From assembly GCF_001645185.1 (NCBI RefSeq), contig NZ_LXTQ01000057.1, forward strand, positions 1 through 64,000: a stretch of 64,000 bases of DNA, read 5' to 3'. How positions within the stretch are numbered: position 1 is the stretch's first letter; each line of letters opens with the position of its first letter. A model generated the notes under the pieces. The model was not told the origin of the DNA. It saw only the letters and a program-made list of their open reading frames with translations, and made no database searches. The DNA is from Methylobacillus sp. MM3. GTDB lineage: Bacteria > Pseudomonadota > Gammaproteobacteria > Burkholderiales > Methylophilaceae. Below, one piece after another: positions 24,065 to 32,966 of the stretch. Both the position numbers and the translations under genes were made by a program.

Positions 24065-25905
24065 ACGCGTTGCCAGCATTGGCAAGATTGCCTGAATCGC
24101 AACCTGCACGGGAATTACGGGCGGATTACCTAAGCCTGCGCGTACTGGACGCGCTGCTGCGCGAGGACGTGCGCGGCTGCATGAGCGGCGGCGCAGTAGT
24201 GCCGCGGGAAGCCTTGCCTGCGGCGCTGCTGCGTCATGCGGGCGAGCATGCGCACTGGCTCCGGGTGGCGAATTATTCCGACGATTATTGCCTGTGGCTG
24301 CCGGTCGCACCGGCGAATTTCATGCAATCGTGGCGCAGCGCCGGTCTGCCGCTCATTGCGCAGCAGGGTGCCCGGTTGCGGGTACTGCACAATCTGGAAG
24401 AGGTTCTGGCGAGCTTTGCGCGCGAATTGCCGGGTTCGGACGCCGCATTGTATGCAGCCTTCGCCGAGGAGTGTGCGACAGCGACAGCGCACGGAATCAT
24501 CTGCGAAACGGAACGCGAGCGCTGGTTCAGCGAGCAACAAAGACATCGGGAATTCCTGAACGACACCACCTGGGACGAGCGCCTGCTGCATTTCGACCGC
24601 TTGGGGGCTTTTCTCGATCATCCTTTCTACCCAACCGCGCGCGCCAAACTGGGCTTCGATGCGGATGCGCTGGCAACATACGCGCCGGAATTCCAGCGCC
24701 GTTTCGAGCTGCAATGGCTGGCCGTGCCGCAGGCGTTATATCACCCTAGCGTGCAGCAGGACGCGGGCTGGCCTGAGGTCTGGCCGCGCATGGCAGATGT
24801 CGGGCTGTCGGCGGCGCTGGCAGCCACCCATGCGCTGGTGCCGGTGCACCCATATGTGTGGGAGCACCATCTCGACGGATTCCTGCGCGAGCATGACTGG
24901 GCCGCCGACACCGTGCGCGCGCCGCGGGCCTGGCTTGCGGTCAGACCGACGCTGTCGGTACGCACCGTGGTGCTGGAAGCGGCGCCGGAATGGCATCTCA
25001 AGCTGCCGTTGACGATACGTACGCTGGGCGCCAAGAACATCCGCACCATCAAGCCGAGCACGATCCACGACGGCCATTGCATCCAGACTCTGCTGGCCGG
25101 GCTCGTGGCCGACGAACCCGCATTGCGGGATCGTGTGTTGCTGACGCATGAGCAATGCGGCGCGCACGTGCAGCACCAGCCTTTTCTCGGCTATATCCTG
25201 CGCCGCTATCCGAGCGAGACGCTGCAAGATGCGACGCTGGTGCCAGTGGCCTCGCTGCTCGCCGGCACGCCGGATGGCAGGCTGGTCGCGCAGGTGCTGG
25301 CGGACCAGTTCTATGCCGGCGATCTGGCGGCTTTCATGGGCGAATACCTGGACCTCACGCTGCAACTGCATCTTCGCCTGTGGCTGCGCTATGGCATTGC
25401 GCTGGAATCCAACCAGCAGAATTCCGTGGTCGTGCTGAGCACACACGAGCCACGCTTGAGGCTGCTGCTCAAGGACAACGATGCGGCGCGCATACACCCT
25501 CGGCACCTGGCCCGGCGCCGGGCCGATCTGGCGATGCTGACCGACAGCCTGCAGGACCGCCGCATTTGTGTGGACGCGGCGTTGCCGCTGGCGCAGATGT
25601 TCACCACCATCACCCTGCAACTCAATATCGCGGTGTTGGCGGAAGGCCTCGCGCCGCTGCTGGGCCAGCCGCCGGCAACACTTTACGCCGCCCTGCGCGG
25701 CCGGATCGAGACGGTGCTGGATAGGTTGGCGGAAGAAGGCGAGGAGGTTGCCTATGCGCGGCAGGTGCTGCTGCAAGACGAGCGGCAATACGCCAAATAC
25801 CTGTTGATCGCAGCCACGCTGGCGGAAAAATCCGATACCGGCGCGGCGGACGTCAACAAATACTACGGCCGTAGCGCGCCCAACTTCCTGAGGCCGGAGA
25901 CATGA
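24061..25905 (+). CDS. pvsB: IucA/IucC-type NIS siderophore synthetase (PvsB-like)
   Basis: The 614-aa protein has the length and motifs of NRPS-independent siderophore synthetases: HPYVWEHHLDGFLREHDWA, LPLTIRTLGAKNIRTIKPST, ALESNQQNSVVVLS, LLLKDNDAARIH and a helical C-terminal thumb. NIS synthetases adenylate a citrate or keto-acid carboxylate and condense it with an amine or alcohol. It overlaps the ATP-grasp gene and the exporter gene by 4 bp each. Which of the two condensations in this pathway it performs cannot be read from sequence. Confidence 0.88.
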   Translation: MNALPALARLPESQPARELRADYLSLRVLDALLREDVRGCMSGGAVVPREALPAALLRHAGEHAHWLRVANYSDDYCLWLPVAPANFMQSWRSAGLPLIAQQGARLRVLHNLEEVLASFARELPGSDAALYAAFAEECATATAHGIICETERERWFSEQQRHREFLNDTTWDERLLHFDRLGAFLDHPFYPTARAKLGFDADALATYAPEFQRRFELQWLAVPQALYHPSVQQDAGWPEVWPRMADVGLSAALAATHALVPVHPYVWEHHLDGFLREHDWAADTVRAPRAWLAVRPTLSVRTVVLEAAPEWHLKLPLTIRTLGAKNIRTIKPSTIHDGHCIQTLLAGLVADEPALRDRVLLTHEQCGAHVQHQPFLGYILRRYPSETLQDATLVPVASLLAGTPDGRLVAQVLADQFYAGDLAAFMGEYLDLTLQLHLRLWLRYGIALESNQQNSVVVLSTHEPRLRLLLKDNDAARIHPRHLARRRADLAMLTDSLQDRRICVDAALPLAQMFTTITLQLNIAVLAEGLAPLLGQPPATLYAALRGRIETVLDRLAEEGEEVAYARQVLLQDERQYAKYLLIAATLAEKSDTGAADVNKYYGRSAPNFLRPET

Positions 25906-27074
25906 CCACACAACGCCGTGTGGTGGCCACGGTGATGGGCTGTCATTTCGTCGCGGCGTTTGCGGCGCTGGGCATGCCGCCATTCTTCGCGCTGATCCTC
26001 GAGCAATCCTTGCATAGCGACGCACAATTTCTTGCAGGCTGGCTATATGTCGTGCCCATTCTGTTTACTGCGATGAGTAGCCCGTGGTGGGGAAAACTGG
26101 CCGACCGCTATGGCAAGAAGCCGCTGCTGCTGCGCGCCCAGCTCGGGCTGGCGGCGAGTTTTCTGTTGGCCGGTTTTGCGTCGGACGTGCGTGTGTTTGT
26201 GGTGGCGCTGGTATTGCAGGGCCTGTTGGGCGGCACATTCGCGGCCTCTAACGCGTACCTGACTACTCTCGTTAGCGGCAAGGCGCTGGCGCGCAGCCTC
26301 AACTGGATGCAATGGTCCGCCCGCGCCGCATTGATCGCGGCTCCGGTGGGGCTGGGGGTGCTGATGATCGAGGTGGAATCACCCATCCAGCTTTATCGCT
26401 ATCTCGCCCTACTGCCGTTGCTGGCAGCGGCGATGCTGTGGTGGTTGCCGTCCGGCACGGCACCGGCGGGGGAAGTGATCGCGGAAAAGCCACGCATTGC
26501 CGGAGCCGAGGTCACGCCGTGGCAGGTCTACTGGCTGCAATTTGCGCTGGTGTTCTCCACCGTGGTGACGTTTCCGTATTTCATTCCTTATGCCCAGAAG
26601 GCAGGCATAGCCGCGACGCCGGCCATGGCGGGCCTGCTTTTCGGCTTGCCGCATCTTGTTTACCTGGTGTGCTCGCTGCCGATCAGCCGCTGGCTGGAAG
26701 AACGCGGTCGCGTGGTCGCGCTCAAGGTGGCGTGCCTGCTGCTGGCGGCATCGCTGCTGGGACAGGTGTGGGCGCCGACATGGCCGGCATTGACCGCGTG
26801 GCGTTTGCTGATGGGCCTGGGCATGACGGCCGCGATGGTCAGCCTCAATGGCCTCATCGCCGGCGTGGTGCAGCAAGCCGGCGCCGGCAGCACGTTCGGC
26901 TGGCTGGAAAGCAGCTCCAAGTGGGGCGCGGTATTGGCCGGCTTCACGGCTGGACTCGCGGCCCATACGTTCGACGCACGTTTTCCGTTTTTCATCGGCG
27001 CCGCGGCGCTGCTGATCGCCTCCGGCTATCTTGCCGCGATGGCGGTCGCGCGCCCGCGCCTCGGCAATTCCTGA
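25902..27074 (+). CDS. pvsC: MFS exporter for the siderophore (PvsC-like)
   Basis: The 390-aa protein has 12 predicted membrane helices and the MFS loop motif GKLADRYGKKPLLL between helices 2 and 3. Sitting inside the biosynthetic operon and overlapping the preceding synthetase gene by 4 bp, it is the likely inner-membrane exporter of the finished siderophore. Vibrioferrin operons place an MFS exporter at exactly this position. Confidence 0.85.
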   Translation: MTTQRRVVATVMGCHFVAAFAALGMPPFFALILEQSLHSDAQFLAGWLYVVPILFTAMSSPWWGKLADRYGKKPLLLRAQLGLAASFLLAGFASDVRVFVVALVLQGLLGGTFAASNAYLTTLVSGKALARSLNWMQWSARAALIAAPVGLGVLMIEVESPIQLYRYLALLPLLAAAMLWWLPSGTAPAGEVIAEKPRIAGAEVTPWQVYWLQFALVFSTVVTFPYFIPYAQKAGIAATPAMAGLLFGLPHLVYLVCSLPISRWLEERGRVVALKVACLLLAASLLGQVWAPTWPALTAWRLLMGLGMTAAMVSLNGLIAGVVQQAGAGSTFGWLESSSKWGAVLAGFTAGLAAHTFDARFPFFIGAAALLIASGYLAAMAVARPRLGNS

Positions 27075-27085
27075 AAGGAGTCCCT

Positions 27086-28909
27086 ATGCAAACACAATAC
27101 GTACGACCGATAACCCCCGCGCTGCTGGCCCGGCATGAAGCCGGCCGGCGCGCCATGGAAACCCTGCTCAACTGCTATTGCCGCGAAGTGGCTGGCCCGC
27201 AAGGGCAATTGCAGATCGGTCCGCTGTTCGGGCAAGGCGACTGGCCGCAGTCGGTGCACGTCGCGATGCGCAGCCAGGGCGGCAGCGCGATGCACGTTAC
27301 CTTGCCAATGACGGAAACCCGCCTGCTGACAGTGGTCGAACATCCGTCGCGCACGGGCAATTACCGTTACCGTTCGCCGTTCTATCACAAGGCGCCAGGC
27401 AAGCCGTGGGCGCTGCTCGATGGCGAGGATATGGCGGCGCTGCTGCTGCGCGAACTGGCGCTGCAAACGGACACGCCGCCCAATGACGAATTGCGCGCGC
27501 AAATCCGCGACAGCGTGACAGTCACGACGGCGATTCTCCAGTCGGCGCAGCCCGGGCCGTTTCCGGCGGATCCGCTGGAGGCCTATATCGCCTCCGAGCA
27601 ATCGCTGGTCTACGGCCACCCGTTCCATCCTGCACCCAAGAGCCGGCAGGGTGTGTCGCGCGCGGACATGCTGCGCTATTCGCCGGAGATGGGGGCGGAG
27701 TTTCCGCTGCATTATTTCGCGGTGCGGCGCGAACACTTGTTGCAGCAGTCGCTGCTCGACACATCATGCGACCGCATCGTGGCAGCGCAGGCGCCGGTAG
27801 GGCTAGGCGACGAGGCCGAATTTGCATTGATGCCGACGCACCCCTGGCAGGCGCGCTATCTGCTGGCGCATCCCGACGTGCAGGCCGCATTGCGCGACGG
27901 CCGCCTGCGCGACCTTGACATGCAGGGGGCGGCTTATCTGCCGACGTCGTCCATCCGCACGCTGTTTCATCCGGAAAATCCTTATTTCTACAAATGCTCG
28001 CTCAACATCCGCATCACCAATTGCGTGCGGAAAAATGCGGTGTACGAGCTGGAAGGCGCGCTGCAGGTGACGCGGCTGATGCGGACGCTGCTGCCCGATC
28101 TGCAGGCGCGTTTTCCCGATCTCGAAGTGATGGAAGAGCCGGCCTACCAGTCGGTGGACCTCAGGCTCGGCGACGCGCAGCGCGACAAGGAAGTCACCGA
28201 GGGCTTCGGCATGATCCTCCGCCGCGGCTTCGACGGCAGCTTGCGTCCGGGAGCGACGCCGCTGCTGGCCGGTGCGCTGTTCGGCAATCACACGCACGGC
28301 GAAGCGCGCATGCGCGAAATGCTGCTATCGGCAATGCCATATCGCGCAGCTGCCGAACAGTGGTTTGCGAAATACGCCGAGCGGTTGATGATGCCGGTGC
28401 TGCATTGTTTTTTTGCGTATGGCGTCGTGTTCGAGCCGCATTTGCAGAACGTGGTGATCGCAGTCGGCGCGGATGGCCCGCAGCAGCTTTATTTGCGCGA
28501 TTTCGAAGGGGTGAAGCTGGTGCGCGAGCGTTATGGCGCGGATCAGTTGCAGGACGTCAGCCCGCAAGCGCGTGAAGCGTTGTGGTACGACGCTGATCTC
28601 GGCTGGAACCGTATCGTGTACTGCCTGTTCGTCAACAACCTGTGCGAGGCGATCGCGCAGTTGGGCGCCGGCGACCCCGCGTTGCAGCAGCGGCTGTGGC
28701 GCATCGTCCGCGCACAGTTGGAGCGTTATCAGCAACTGCATGGTGATATGTCTTCCTCTGCACGTATCCAGCCATTGCTGGCCGGCCTGCCGTTCGCTGG
28801 CAAGACCAACCTGATGAACCGTTTCTTCAAGCGCGCAGACCGTGCCACGACATACGTACCGGTAGCGAACCCGCTGCAATCCTGCCTGGAGGACGCCGCG
28901 TGGAATTGA
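27086..28909 (+). CDS. pvsD: IucA/IucC-type NIS siderophore synthetase (PvsD-like)
   Basis: The 607-aa protein is the second NIS synthetase: HPWQARYLLAHPDVQ, TSSIRTLFHPENPYFYKCSLNI (adenylation core), EPHLQNVVIAVG, YLRDFEGVKLV and a helical end. A GAAAGGAG ribosome site supports the ATG at 27086; the open frame extending left of it inside the exporter is only a codon-bias shadow. Two NIS synthetases with one ATP-grasp enzyme match the three amide/ester-forming steps of vibrioferrin. Confidence 0.88.
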   Translation: MQTQYVRPITPALLARHEAGRRAMETLLNCYCREVAGPQGQLQIGPLFGQGDWPQSVHVAMRSQGGSAMHVTLPMTETRLLTVVEHPSRTGNYRYRSPFYHKAPGKPWALLDGEDMAALLLRELALQTDTPPNDELRAQIRDSVTVTTAILQSAQPGPFPADPLEAYIASEQSLVYGHPFHPAPKSRQGVSRADMLRYSPEMGAEFPLHYFAVRREHLLQQSLLDTSCDRIVAAQAPVGLGDEAEFALMPTHPWQARYLLAHPDVQAALRDGRLRDLDMQGAAYLPTSSIRTLFHPENPYFYKCSLNIRITNCVRKNAVYELEGALQVTRLMRTLLPDLQARFPDLEVMEEPAYQSVDLRLGDAQRDKEVTEGFGMILRRGFDGSLRPGATPLLAGALFGNHTHGEARMREMLLSAMPYRAAAEQWFAKYAERLMMPVLHCFFAYGVVFEPHLQNVVIAVGADGPQQLYLRDFEGVKLVRERYGADQLQDVSPQAREALWYDADLGWNRIVYCLFVNNLCEAIAQLGAGDPALQQRLWRIVRAQLERYQQLHGDMSSSARIQPLLAGLPFAGKTNLMNRFFKRADRATTYVPVANPLQSCLEDAAWN

Positions 28910-30138
28910 GGCTGAAGGAAGTACATGCCAGTCTCCGTGCGCGGCTGGCTGTCGCCGGCGAGCCGCTGTGCGCCTACATCTACGATCTGGAAGCGTTGCG
29001 CCGGCATGCGACTTCCCTGATGGCGACGCTGCCGCCGGGGTTCGAGCTGTTCTATGCGGTCAAGGCCAACTCCGAGTTGCCGATCCTGCAAACGTTGGCG
29101 CCGCTGGTGGATGGCTTCGAGATTTCTTCCGGCGGTGAGCTCGACTGGGTGCGCCAGCATTTTTCTGCCATCCCGCTGGCATTCAGCGGACCGGGCAAGC
29201 TGGATAGCGAGCTGGCGGCGGCGCTGTCAGCCAACGTCGAAACCCTGCATGTGGAAAGCCTGCACGAGCTGCAGCGATTGAAGGCGATCGCCGCAGTGCA
29301 AGGGAAAACGACGGACGTGCTGCTGCGCGTCAACCTGCCGTTGGAAGGGATCACCGAAACCACGCTGATGATGGGCGGCAAGCCAACGCCATTCGGCATT
29401 CCGATGGATCAACTACCGGAATGCCTGACTTGGTTGCGACGACATCCGCGGCTCCGCTTGCGCGGTTTTCATTTTCATCTGATGTCGCATCAATTGGACG
29501 CGGCAGCGCATCTGCGACTACTGGCGGCGATGTTGGCGCGCGTGAAATCGTGGCGGGAGGAATATGGCCTCGATATCGCGCAAATCAATGTCGGCGGCGG
29601 CATCGGCATCCATTATCGTGCGCCGGACAAGCAATTCGACTGGGGCCATTTCAGTGGCGGACTCGCAAAGCTGAAGCACGACAGCGGCCTGCCGGGCGTC
29701 ATCGTCCGTTTCGAACTGGGCCGCTATCTGACGGCGGCGTGCGGGTATTACGCGATGCAGGTGATCGACATCAAGCCGAGCTACGGCAAGACCTTCGTCA
29801 TCGGCCGCGGCGGCACGCATCATTTTCGTACGCCATATGCACAAGGCCACAGCCATCCTTTCCATGTGCTGCCGGTGGCGCACTGGCCGTATGCCTGGCC
29901 GCGCCCGGAGGCCGTCGGGAAGCCGGTGAGCGTGGTCGGACAATTGTGCACGCCCAAGGATCTGCTGGCCTTCGATGCCCCGGTCGAACGCGTGCGCTGC
30001 GGCGACGTGCTGGTCTTCCCGTATGCCGGGGCCTATGCCTGGCACATTTCGCATCATGATTTCCTGCGCCATCCGCATCCGGCGCAATGGTATCTGCCGG
30101 TGGAGACGCACGCGCATGCTGCAATCGAACCGGCTTAA
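28900..30138 (+). CDS. pvsE: PLP-dependent decarboxylase, fold type III (PvsE-like)
   Basis: The 412-aa protein is a LysA/ornithine-decarboxylase-like enzyme. The PLP lysine lies in ELFYAVKANSELPI (about 48-61), followed by FEISSGGELD, the GFHFHLMSH strand, the phosphate-binding glycine loop NVGGGIGIHY and ELGRYL. The dimer cysteine region is CTPKDLL. In vibrioferrin synthesis PvsE decarboxylates serine to give ethanolamine, which fits here, though SbnH-type 2,3-diaminopropionate decarboxylases look similar. It starts at GTG inside the end of the preceding gene. Confidence 0.86.
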   Translation: MELRLKEVHASLRARLAVAGEPLCAYIYDLEALRRHATSLMATLPPGFELFYAVKANSELPILQTLAPLVDGFEISSGGELDWVRQHFSAIPLAFSGPGKLDSELAAALSANVETLHVESLHELQRLKAIAAVQGKTTDVLLRVNLPLEGITETTLMMGGKPTPFGIPMDQLPECLTWLRRHPRLRLRGFHFHLMSHQLDAAAHLRLLAAMLARVKSWREEYGLDIAQINVGGGIGIHYRAPDKQFDWGHFSGGLAKLKHDSGLPGVIVRFELGRYLTAACGYYAMQVIDIKPSYGKTFVIGRGGTHHFRTPYAQGHSHPFHVLPVAHWPYAWPRPEAVGKPVSVVGQLCTPKDLLAFDAPVERVRCGDVLVFPYAGAYAWHISHHDFLRHPHPAQWYLPVETHAHAAIEPA

Positions 30139-30883
30139 ACAGGCGCTGGCCGACGGCAAAACCGTCCACGGCCTGCTGTGCTCGCTGCCGTTGCCGCTGA
30201 TGGTGGAAATGATCGGCTACGCCGGCTACGACTTCGTCATTCTCGACCTGGAGCATGTGGGCGTGAATCCGGAAACGCTGGAAAACATGATCCGCGCCGC
30301 GGAATGTGCCGGCATCACGCCGCTGGTGCGGGTGCCGGGCTGCCAGCCTGAGGTGATCCTGCGCGTGCTGGATGCCGGTGCGCAAGGCGTTGTCGTGCCG
30401 CATGTGCGCAACCGTCAGGAAGCAGAGGCCATCGTCGCCGCCAGCCGCTATCACCCGCTGGGCAATCGCGGCATCAGCGGCGGGCGCATGACCGGCTTCG
30501 GCACGCTCGATCTGCCGGCCTATTTTGCACGCGCCAACGAGGAAATCATGGTGGTGGCAATGATTGAGGACAAGGAGGGTATAGCGCAACTGCCCGACAT
30601 TCTTTCCGTGCCGGGCATCGACCTTGTGCTGGAAGGAGCGGTGGATCTTTCGCAATCCTATGGCGTACCCGGCCAGATGCATCACCCCGAGGTGCGCGCG
30701 GCGGTCGAGACAATTGCCCGGCAATGTACCGCGCATGGGATTCCGTTTTGCGCCGTTCCGCGCACTCCGGAACAAATGCATGCATGGCGAAGCCGGCAGG
30801 TCCGCGCTTACCTATTGGGCGATGACCGCGGCGTCAGCTTTCGCGCATTGAAAGCGTATCTGGCGGCGATGCGAGCGGAATAG
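30116..30883 (+). CDS. HpcH/HpaI aldolase family, SbnG-like siderophore citrate synthase
   Basis: The 255-aa protein is a class II HpcH/HpaI aldolase-fold enzyme: metal/substrate motifs VILDLEHVGVNPE, TPLVRVPG, GVVVPHVRN, VAMIEDKEG. In Staphylococcus SbnG, of the same length and fold, makes citrate from oxaloacetate and acetyl-CoA for siderophore synthesis. It overlaps the decarboxylase end by 23 bp and is the last gene of the operon. A dedicated citrate supply for a citrate-based siderophore is the best reading; a plain 2-keto-acid aldolase is the alternative. Confidence 0.75.
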   Translation: MLQSNRLKQALADGKTVHGLLCSLPLPLMVEMIGYAGYDFVILDLEHVGVNPETLENMIRAAECAGITPLVRVPGCQPEVILRVLDAGAQGVVVPHVRNRQEAEAIVAASRYHPLGNRGISGGRMTGFGTLDLPAYFARANEEIMVVAMIEDKEGIAQLPDILSVPGIDLVLEGAVDLSQSYGVPGQMHHPEVRAAVETIARQCTAHGIPFCAVPRTPEQMHAWRSRQVRAYLLGDDRGVSFRALKAYLAAMRAE

Positions 30884-30896
30884 CGCGCGAGCCCGT

Positions 30897-32771
30897 TTAG
30901 TGCGCCGCGCCGAACAGGCGCTTGTCGATGAGCGAGGCGACGAAAACCGAGCCTTCGCGCGTCAAATGGCCGTAATCGTATTGCAGCGGGGTATTGCGGT
31001 TGATCCAGGTGACGCAATCGGACGGGCACAGCGTGCGGAATAGCGAGATGTATTCGACATCCTGGGTGCGCAGCCTGTCGGCGAGCGCGCGGTCGATTTC
31101 GTCGCGTCCGGGGATACGATGGCTGGCGACGACCGCCGGGTCTTGCGCGTAAAGGCTGCGCGCCAGGATGCGCGGCAATGGCTGATCGTAGGCGACGATG
31201 GGGCCGAACACGATGATGCGTTTGGTGTGCGGGCGCAACGCGTCTATTGTCTTTTGCAGGTCGGCGGCGTCGCTGCCTAGCCAGTTGGCGGAGAGAATGA
31301 TCGCGTCGGGGTGCGATTTCGGCACAAAGCCCTCGGCGATGTAATTCACCATCTTGTTGCAAGTCGGGTCGGTGTTGCGCCCGATCAGCGGCTTGCAGCC
31401 GGAAGAAGTCGCCTGCATGAAATTCACGTCGGGATAAGTCCGTTTGAGGCCATACCAGAGATGCGCGGCATGGCTGTCGCCGAAGATCAGGTAATTCGGT
31501 TTGCTGACATCCAGTGCGAGGCAGGCGGGCTTGTCAAAGCGTTTGAAATCCCCGGCGCTGGTAGACATGAAGCATTGCCCGGTGCGCATCATGTCCGTGA
31601 CTTCGTAATTCACGTAGGCCATGGTGTTGGTCACGCGTCCCGGGTATTGCCAGAACTGCGCGTTGGCTGGCCCTAACGCGAGGCCGAACAGGCTGAAGGC
31701 GAGCATCGCCGAGCCTGCCACGCGCAAGGTGCGCGGCACATCGGTTTTCTCGCGCCGCACACGGAAAGGCTTTTCGATGAAATGCCAAGAAAGCACGGAG
31801 ATCAGGAAGGTCACCGCGATCAGTGCGCCGCGCTCTGCCAGGCCATGTGGTTCGTGCATGAAGTAATAGCGGTAGAACACCAGTATCGGCCAGTGCCACA
31901 GGTAGAAGGAATACGACACCAGACCGATGAAGCGCACCGGCTTGAGCGACAGCAGGTAACCGACCAGCGTGGTCACAGCCGTACCGGAGTAAATGACGAG
32001 CGCCGCGCCCAGGCAGGGCAGCAGTGCGGAGTAGCCGGGGAAGGGCGTGGCGCTGGAATACAGCATCACACTGGCGGCAATCATCGTTATCCCCAGCACG
32101 CCGAGTGACTCCGCCACCCACGGCGTGCGCGTCTGTGGCACTGCGCCCAGCGCCAGCAGCGCACCCAGCAGCAACTCCCAGGCGCGGTATTGCACCAGGT
32201 AGAACACCGCCGAGCGATCCGCCGGCAGCATCAGCGACGACGCGATAAAGCTGGCCAGCGCCATCGCAAACAGAATGCGGATGCGGGTCTTGTTTGAAAA
32301 CTTGCGAATGGCGAACACCACCAGCGGGAACAGCACATAGAACTGCTCTTCCACCGACAGCGACCAGGTATGTAGCAGCGGGTTGATCTCGCTCGCCTGG
32401 TCGAAATAGCCGCTGGTCAGATAAAACAGGATGTTGGATACGAAAAACGTCGAGGCCAGCACGCTGTGGCCGACATCGTGCGCGTCATTCGGAAAGCTGA
32501 TCAGAAAGGCGGTGACCAGACAGAAGGCGAACATCGCGAACAGCGCCGGAAAGATGCGGCGCACGCGGCGATAGTAGAAATCGGCGATGCTGTAGCTGCC
32601 GTCGGCGATCCCGTCGTAGATGATGCGCGTGATCAGGAAGCCGGAAATCACGAAGAAGATATCCACGCCGACAAAGCCGCCCGGCATCAGCTTGAGGAAG
32701 TTGTAGTGGAACAGCACCACCGGGAGGACGGCGACCGCGCGCAGGCCGTCGATATCGTTGCGTTGTTTCAT
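30897..32771 (-). CDS. Membrane O-acyltransferase with C-terminal SGNH domain (OafA-like)
   Basis: The 624-aa protein has the acyltransferase-3 membrane domain (NDIDGLRAVAVLPVVLFHY, then FFVISGFLITRII and about ten helices) followed by a periplasmic SGNH hydrolase-like domain with GDSHAAHLWYGL near residue 450 and a late DYGHLTREG. Two-domain enzymes of this type acetylate sugars in LPS O-antigen, peptidoglycan or exopolysaccharide. I start at ATG 32771; a TTG at 32804 is in frame. It is convergent with the siderophore operon, 13 bp from its end. Confidence 0.88.
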   Translation of the reverse strand: MKQRNDIDGLRAVAVLPVVLFHYNFLKLMPGGFVGVDIFFVISGFLITRIIYDGIADGSYSIADFYYRRVRRIFPALFAMFAFCLVTAFLISFPNDAHDVGHSVLASTFFVSNILFYLTSGYFDQASEINPLLHTWSLSVEEQFYVLFPLVVFAIRKFSNKTRIRILFAMALASFIASSLMLPADRSAVFYLVQYRAWELLLGALLALGAVPQTRTPWVAESLGVLGITMIAASVMLYSSATPFPGYSALLPCLGAALVIYSGTAVTTLVGYLLSLKPVRFIGLVSYSFYLWHWPILVFYRYYFMHEPHGLAERGALIAVTFLISVLSWHFIEKPFRVRREKTDVPRTLRVAGSAMLAFSLFGLALGPANAQFWQYPGRVTNTMAYVNYEVTDMMRTGQCFMSTSAGDFKRFDKPACLALDVSKPNYLIFGDSHAAHLWYGLKRTYPDVNFMQATSSGCKPLIGRNTDPTCNKMVNYIAEGFVPKSHPDAIILSANWLGSDAADLQKTIDALRPHTKRIIVFGPIVAYDQPLPRILARSLYAQDPAVVASHRIPGRDEIDRALADRLRTQDVEYISLFRTLCPSDCVTWINRNTPLQYDYGHLTREGSVFVASLIDKRLFGAAH

Positions 32772-32966
32772 TCGGTCAGGAGTGTAAGTGTTGGCTTGCC
32801 TCAAGCTTTTATCGCGAAGAGGTCGCGCGATAAATAGTCCATATGCGCTAACAACCTTTGCGGCATTTCGGTGTTCTCATTCATGAATCGCGACAAGGCG
32901 CGCCCGAACGCCCGATGCGCACCATTCCATACAAAAATCGATGAAGTACGCGAGGATGCTATCGAC

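Noticed and set aside
24736-26025. A 429-aa open frame on the minus strand
   Set aside because: It is antisense to the first NIS synthetase and the exporter start; composition is Arg/Gln-rich shadow sequence with no domain.
26312-27085. Left extension of the second NIS synthetase frame inside the exporter gene
   Set aside because: It overlaps the exporter, lacks any membrane or NIS motif, and a strong GAAAGGAG site supports the start at 27086.
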